Assembly (NCBI GenBank): GCA_025062155.1 | Contig: JANXAM010000004.1 | Coordinates: forward strand, 5,160 to 69,159 | Direction of reading: 5' to 3' | Length of the DNA: 64,000 nucleotides | Source of the DNA: Gloeomargarita sp. SKYB120 | GTDB lineage: Bacteria > Cyanobacteriota > Cyanobacteriia > Gloeomargaritales > Gloeomargaritaceae | Shown here: piece after piece, positions 61,182 through 64,000 of the stretch | Layout of the letters: each line of letters starts with the position of its first letter | How positions within the stretch are numbered: position 1 is the stretch's first letter | Made by a program: the position numbers and the translations under genes | The notes under the pieces: model-generated | Told to the model about the DNA's origin: nothing | The model's database searches: none | The model's input: the letters and a program-made list of their open reading frames with translations, nothing else

Positions 61182-62474
61182 ATGCCCGTTGCGGTGGTGG
61201 GTTTGAGTCACAAGACAGCGCCGGTGGAGGTGCGGGAAAAACTGAGCATTCCTGAAGAAAAGCGCGTCGCCGCCATTCAAGAACTGTGCAGTTATCCCCA
61301 TATCCAAGAAGCCACGGTCCTGTGTACCTGCAACCGGATGGAGGTCTATTTCGTCACCGGCGATACCCACCACGGCATCCGGGAGGTCACGGCCTTTTTG
61401 TCGGAGCACAGCGGCATTCCCCTGCCCCAGCTACGGCCTTACCTGTTCACGCTGTTGCACCAGGACGCGGTGATGCACTTGTTGCGGGTGGCGGCGGGTC
61501 TGGACAGTTTAGTGCTGGGAGAAGGACAAATCCTGGCTCAGGTCAAACACAGCCACAAGCTTGGGCAAGACGCCAAGGGCACCGGCACCGTCCTGAACCG
61601 CCTGTTTCGGGGCGCATTGGAAGCGGGTAAACGGGTGCGGGCGGAAACGGGCATCAGCAGCGGGGCAATGTCCATTTCGTCGGCGGCGGTGGAATTAGCC
61701 CACTTGCGGGTACCCCAGTTGCACCGGGCGCGGGTGACGGTCGTCGGCGCTGGGAAAATGGCGCGGCTACTGGTGACGCACCTGGTGGCCAAGGGGGTCA
61801 ACCGGTTAACGCTGGTGAATCGTTCGGCGGAACGGGCCATGGAACTGGCCAGTCAATTCCCCGAGACTCAAATCCACATCCGTCCCCTGGAAGAGTTGGC
61901 GAAAACCATCCCCGAATCCGATGTGGTCTTTACCAGCACGGCGTCCACCGAACCCCTAATTCACCGGGCGTTATTGCAATCCTGGCTCTTGCCCCATCAA
62001 TCCCTGATGCTCTTTGACATTTCTGTGCCCCGCAATGTCTCTGCCGATGTGAACGAATTGCCCCACGTGCATACCTACAACGTGGACGACCTGCGGGAAG
62101 TGGTCAGTCGCAACCAGGAGCGGCGGCGGCAAATGGTCATCGAAGCCGAAGCCATTTTGGAAGAAGAACTGGAAGCCTTCGACATGTGGTGGCAATCGCT
62201 GGAGACGGTGCCTACGCTGAACCAGTTGCGGGAAAAAGTCGAAGCCATTCGCACCCAGGAATTGGAAAAAGCCCTATCCCGTCTCGGCGCTGATTTGAGC
62301 GGCAAGCACCGGGAAGTGGTGGAAGCTTTGACCAAAGGCATTGTCAATAAAATCCTGCACGACCCGATGGTGCAATTGCGGGCGCAGCGGGACATTATGG
62401 CTCGACGCCGGGCGATTCAAGCGTTACACACCCTGTTTAATCTCAATCCCGAAGAGTCCTTGTCCCAAAGCTAA
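61182..62474 (+). CDS. hemA: Glutamyl-tRNA reductase
   Basis: First committed enzyme of tetrapyrrole synthesis (heme, chlorophyll, bilins), reducing Glu-tRNA to glutamate-1-semialdehyde with NADPH. 430 residues, normal. Catalytic Cys50 in [11 protein letters not shown], substrate pocket [19 protein letters not shown]-binding [11 protein letters not shown], and the C-terminal dimerisation helix. AGGAGGAGACC stands ahead of the ATG. Ends convergently with the DUF1998 gene. Confidence 0.97.
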   Translation: MPVAVVGLSHKTAPVEVREKLSIPEEKRVAAIQELCSYPHIQEATVLCTCNRMEVYFVTGDTHHGIREVTAFLSEHSGIPLPQLRPYLFTLLHQDAVMHLLRVAAGLDSLVLGEGQILAQVKHSHKLGQDAKGTGTVLNRLFRGALEAGKRVRAETGISSGAMSISSAAVELAHLRVPQLHRARVTVVGAGKMARLLVTHLVAKGVNRLTLVNRSAERAMELASQFPETQIHIRPLEELAKTIPESDVVFTSTASTEPLIHRALLQSWLLPHQSLMLFDISVPRNVSADVNELPHVHTYNVDDLREVVSRNQERRRQMVIEAEAILEEELEAFDMWWQSLETVPTLNQLREKVEAIRTQELEKALSRLGADLSGKHREVVEALTKGIVNKILHDPMVQLRAQRDIMARRRAIQALHTLFNLNPEESLSQS

Positions 62475-64000
62475 CCCCTGAGCAGAACAATATAGGTTGG
62501 TTCTGTCACTGAATAGGTACCCTGCTCATCCTTGACCAAGAAATCCAACCCCTTGTCGAACAGGACTTGGTGGTGTCGTTGCTCCCCATCAATCAGGGTT
62601 AATTTACGCATGTGGGGAATGGCTTTGAGCTGTTGAGGGGGATAGCACTTCAGCTCGAGCGTAACCGCTAAACCCTTTTGCTGAAGATAGTTTTGGATGA
62701 CGCGCTGGATTTCGGCTCTACGCTTGTAATTTTGCTCCTGGTTCTCATCCCAAAGCTGCACCATTTCTAAAATCATCTTTTCAGTACCAGGGCCAAGCTG
62801 TTGCTCCAATAGACCTATTAAAATTTCCGCCTGTTCTGGTTGCAGGTACCGGTCTTGATAGTGAATGACTTTAGCGGGCGAGGGGGTCAGAAATTGCGTC
62901 CATTTGAGTCGTTGCTGCAACGTCGTAATACTCATAGACTTCCAGGTCTTATCGGGGAATACCACCTCAGTGTTTTTATCCTCCAGTTCCGCAGCCATCA
63001 CCGGTCGCGCTTGCTGTTTGAGATGTTGCAAACGCTGAAGCACCGTATTAACACCGCGTTCTGTCGTCGTTTTTAGCCATTCACCGGTTTCAGAGTCTAA
63101 AGCGCCCTGTAGAGCCAACCGGTGGGCACCAACATAGCTGCTAAGACATAACTCAATCGGTCGCCGTTCCTGATCCTGAAGAAGATACAGTTGCAAAACA
63201 CCTTGGTCAAGCCATTGAAACAGTCGCTTGCGCAGCAACCGAGCAGTCGGGGAAGTCGGTTGGGGCAGTTGGCTCACAATGAGTTCCACGCTTTGATTGC
63301 GGCTATAAACTGCTTTGATGAGCTGTTCTAGATTATGCAGGGCAAAAGGTTCTGGGTGTGGCAATTCCGGGAGATAGATAATACTTTGACCGTCGGCATG
63401 TTGGCTGTAGGCATTGAACTCCTGTAGGGCTTTCTGATGGGAAATACGATAGGCATCCGGCGCAAACGCCTGTAGTTCCGGATCGGGCATGATTTTTTCC
63501 ATCAGCGGTTGCAGAAATTGCTCAACCTGGTGCCGGTCCAGCTGGTCATGAAATATTTGATTGGCATAAGTTCGCAAGCAACTATAGCAACTGCGACTAC
63601 AACGACAAGAGCGGACAATTTCATAGGCCCGTTCCAACACCTGAGTAAAGTTTTCACCAATCTTCCGGCTGTAGCCCGCTCCGCCAGGCACGTTGTCATA
63701 GATGATAATTTCCGCTGTGATATTTCCTTCTGAAACGGGTCGAAATAAACCGTCTAGCTCGTTGCGGGGGACGTCAATCACTTGAGCCGCTGCCGCCAAG
63801 AGCGCGTAGGTCAAAGACCGCCAAAAATCAACATTGACTTGGGGCGATGCGTCCAGGGAGAGAACCTCCTGTCCTGTCGTGACATGTTTAACAGCAAATA
63901 ATCGGGGGGTATTGGTTTCCGGTTTGAACCGAATTTTCAGCAAGTCACTCACAAATTCATGCCCCAAACTGATCCACTCATAGGTACCAGAACAGGGCCG
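62471..64000 (-). CDS. DUF1998-domain protein, partial (N-terminus beyond window), with long C-terminal extension
   Basis: About 509 codons are visible and the frame is still open at the window edge (reads [20 protein letters not shown]), so the start lies outside. The first ~190 residues are a DUF1998 domain: [40 protein letters not shown], and a Cys cluster [23 protein letters not shown]1998 is the end of DrmB in DISARM anti-phage systems and of some helicases. An extension of about 310 residues follows, ending [20 protein letters not shown] then KGLDFLV, which resembles the last strand of the phospholipase-D-like MIT_C domain. Convergent with hemA. Upstream partners cannot be seen. Confidence 0.7.
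   Translation of the reverse strand, partial: RPCSGTYEWISLGHEFVSDLLKIRFKPETNTPRLFAVKHVTTGQEVLSLDASPQVNVDFWRSLTYALLAAAAQVIDVPRNELDGLFRPVSEGNITAEIIIYDNVPGGAGYSRKIGENFTQVLERAYEIVRSCRCSRSCYSCLRTYANQIFHDQLDRHQVEQFLQPLMEKIMPDPELQAFAPDAYRISHQKALQEFNAYSQHADGQSIIYLPELPHPEPFALHNLEQLIKAVYSRNQSVELIVSQLPQPTSPTARLLRKRLFQWLDQGVLQLYLLQDQERRPIELCLSSYVGAHRLALQGALDSETGEWLKTTTERGVNTVLQRLQHLKQQARPVMAAELEDKNTEVVFPDKTWKSMSITTLQQRLKWTQFLTPSPAKVIHYQDRYLQPEQAEILIGLLEQQLGPGTEKMILEMVQLWDENQEQNYKRRAEIQRVIQNYLQQKGLAVTLELKCYPPQQLKAIPHMRKLTLIDGEQRHHQVLFDKGLDFLVKDEQGTYSVTEPTYIVLLRG

Noticed and set aside
1-64000. tRNA, rRNA, CRISPR arrays and prophage modules
   Set aside because: No cloverleaf-type T-loop sequence, no rRNA-like stretch, no regularly spaced repeats and no phage structural gene were recognised on reading both strands; a covariance-model search would be needed to exclude small RNAs.

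Overview
The window is cyanobacterial chromosome, fairly GC-rich. The host assignment rests on cyanophycin synthetase and cyanophycinase, the OmpR-type regulator RpaB, a CpcS/CpeS-type bilin lyase, PEP carboxylase, class II fructose-1,6/sedoheptulose-1,7-bisphosphatase, a CruA-type lycopene cyclase, a fused CobA-HemD, an FtsH of the thylakoid/plasma-membrane type and several cyanobacterial families of unknown function (DUF1830, DUF928). Which cyanobacterium cannot be settled from the sequence alone.

Layout. 1-4.8 kb: a minus-strand cluster (acetyltransferase, esterase, VanX-like dipeptidase, cphB, cphA) for cyanophycin metabolism; cphA runs off the left edge. 4.9-6.5 kb: a TPR protein. 6.5-8.3 kb: a dead IS630-type element carrying nested copies of a ~103-bp MITE. 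8.3-19 kb: pdhB-pdhA, a bilin lyase, a thiol/di-iron operon (ferritin-like, glutaredoxin, gshB), ftsH, a LysM/DUF928 protein, and an alpha-E / circularly permuted ATP-grasp pair. 19-20.3 kb: relics (CHAT-domain gene tail, IS1-family transposase). 20.3-34 kb: ppc, pentapeptide protein, phosphoesterase, cation/proton antiporter, uvrC, DUF1830, a GGDEF response regulator, sppA, an exported methyltransferase and an amino-acid permease. 34-42.7 kb: STAS, cupin, GT61, egtD, cruA, an inositol-phosphatase family gene, rpaB and membrane proteins. 42.7-54.8 kb: birA and a nitrogen-scavenging locus. 54.9-55.7 kb: a second decayed IS630 copy. 55.8-64 kb: DUF697 protein, cobA-hemD, cysS, pgeF, glpX, hemA and the C-terminal part of a DUF1998 protein that runs off the right edge.

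The most notable system lies at 43.5-54.8 kb. On the minus strand, a class I guanidine (ykkC) riboswitch precedes two DUF1989 carboxyguanidine deiminase-type subunits and a biotin-dependent urea/guanidine carboxylase; birA sits immediately beyond, convergent. Upstream of the riboswitch, on the same strand, is a Rieske oxygenase. Divergent from it are a lipoprotein binding protein, permease and ATPase (NrtA/TauA-type ABC importer) followed by a split allophanate hydrolase. Together they read as import of guanidine (or a substituted guanidine), carboxylation, deimination to allophanate and hydrolysis to ammonia and CO2. The divergent promoter region holds an exact NtcA-type palindrome and an exact HLR1 (RpaB-type) direct repeat; a second identical HLR1 core lies in front of the riboswitch.

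A MITE nearly identical to one in the dead IS630 element sits at the junction of the two allophanate hydrolase genes. Removing it recreates an amidase gene whose stop overlaps the start of the C-terminal-domain gene, so the insertion has broken what looks like translational coupling. The rest of the window is ordinary housekeeping. No tRNA, rRNA or CRISPR array was seen.
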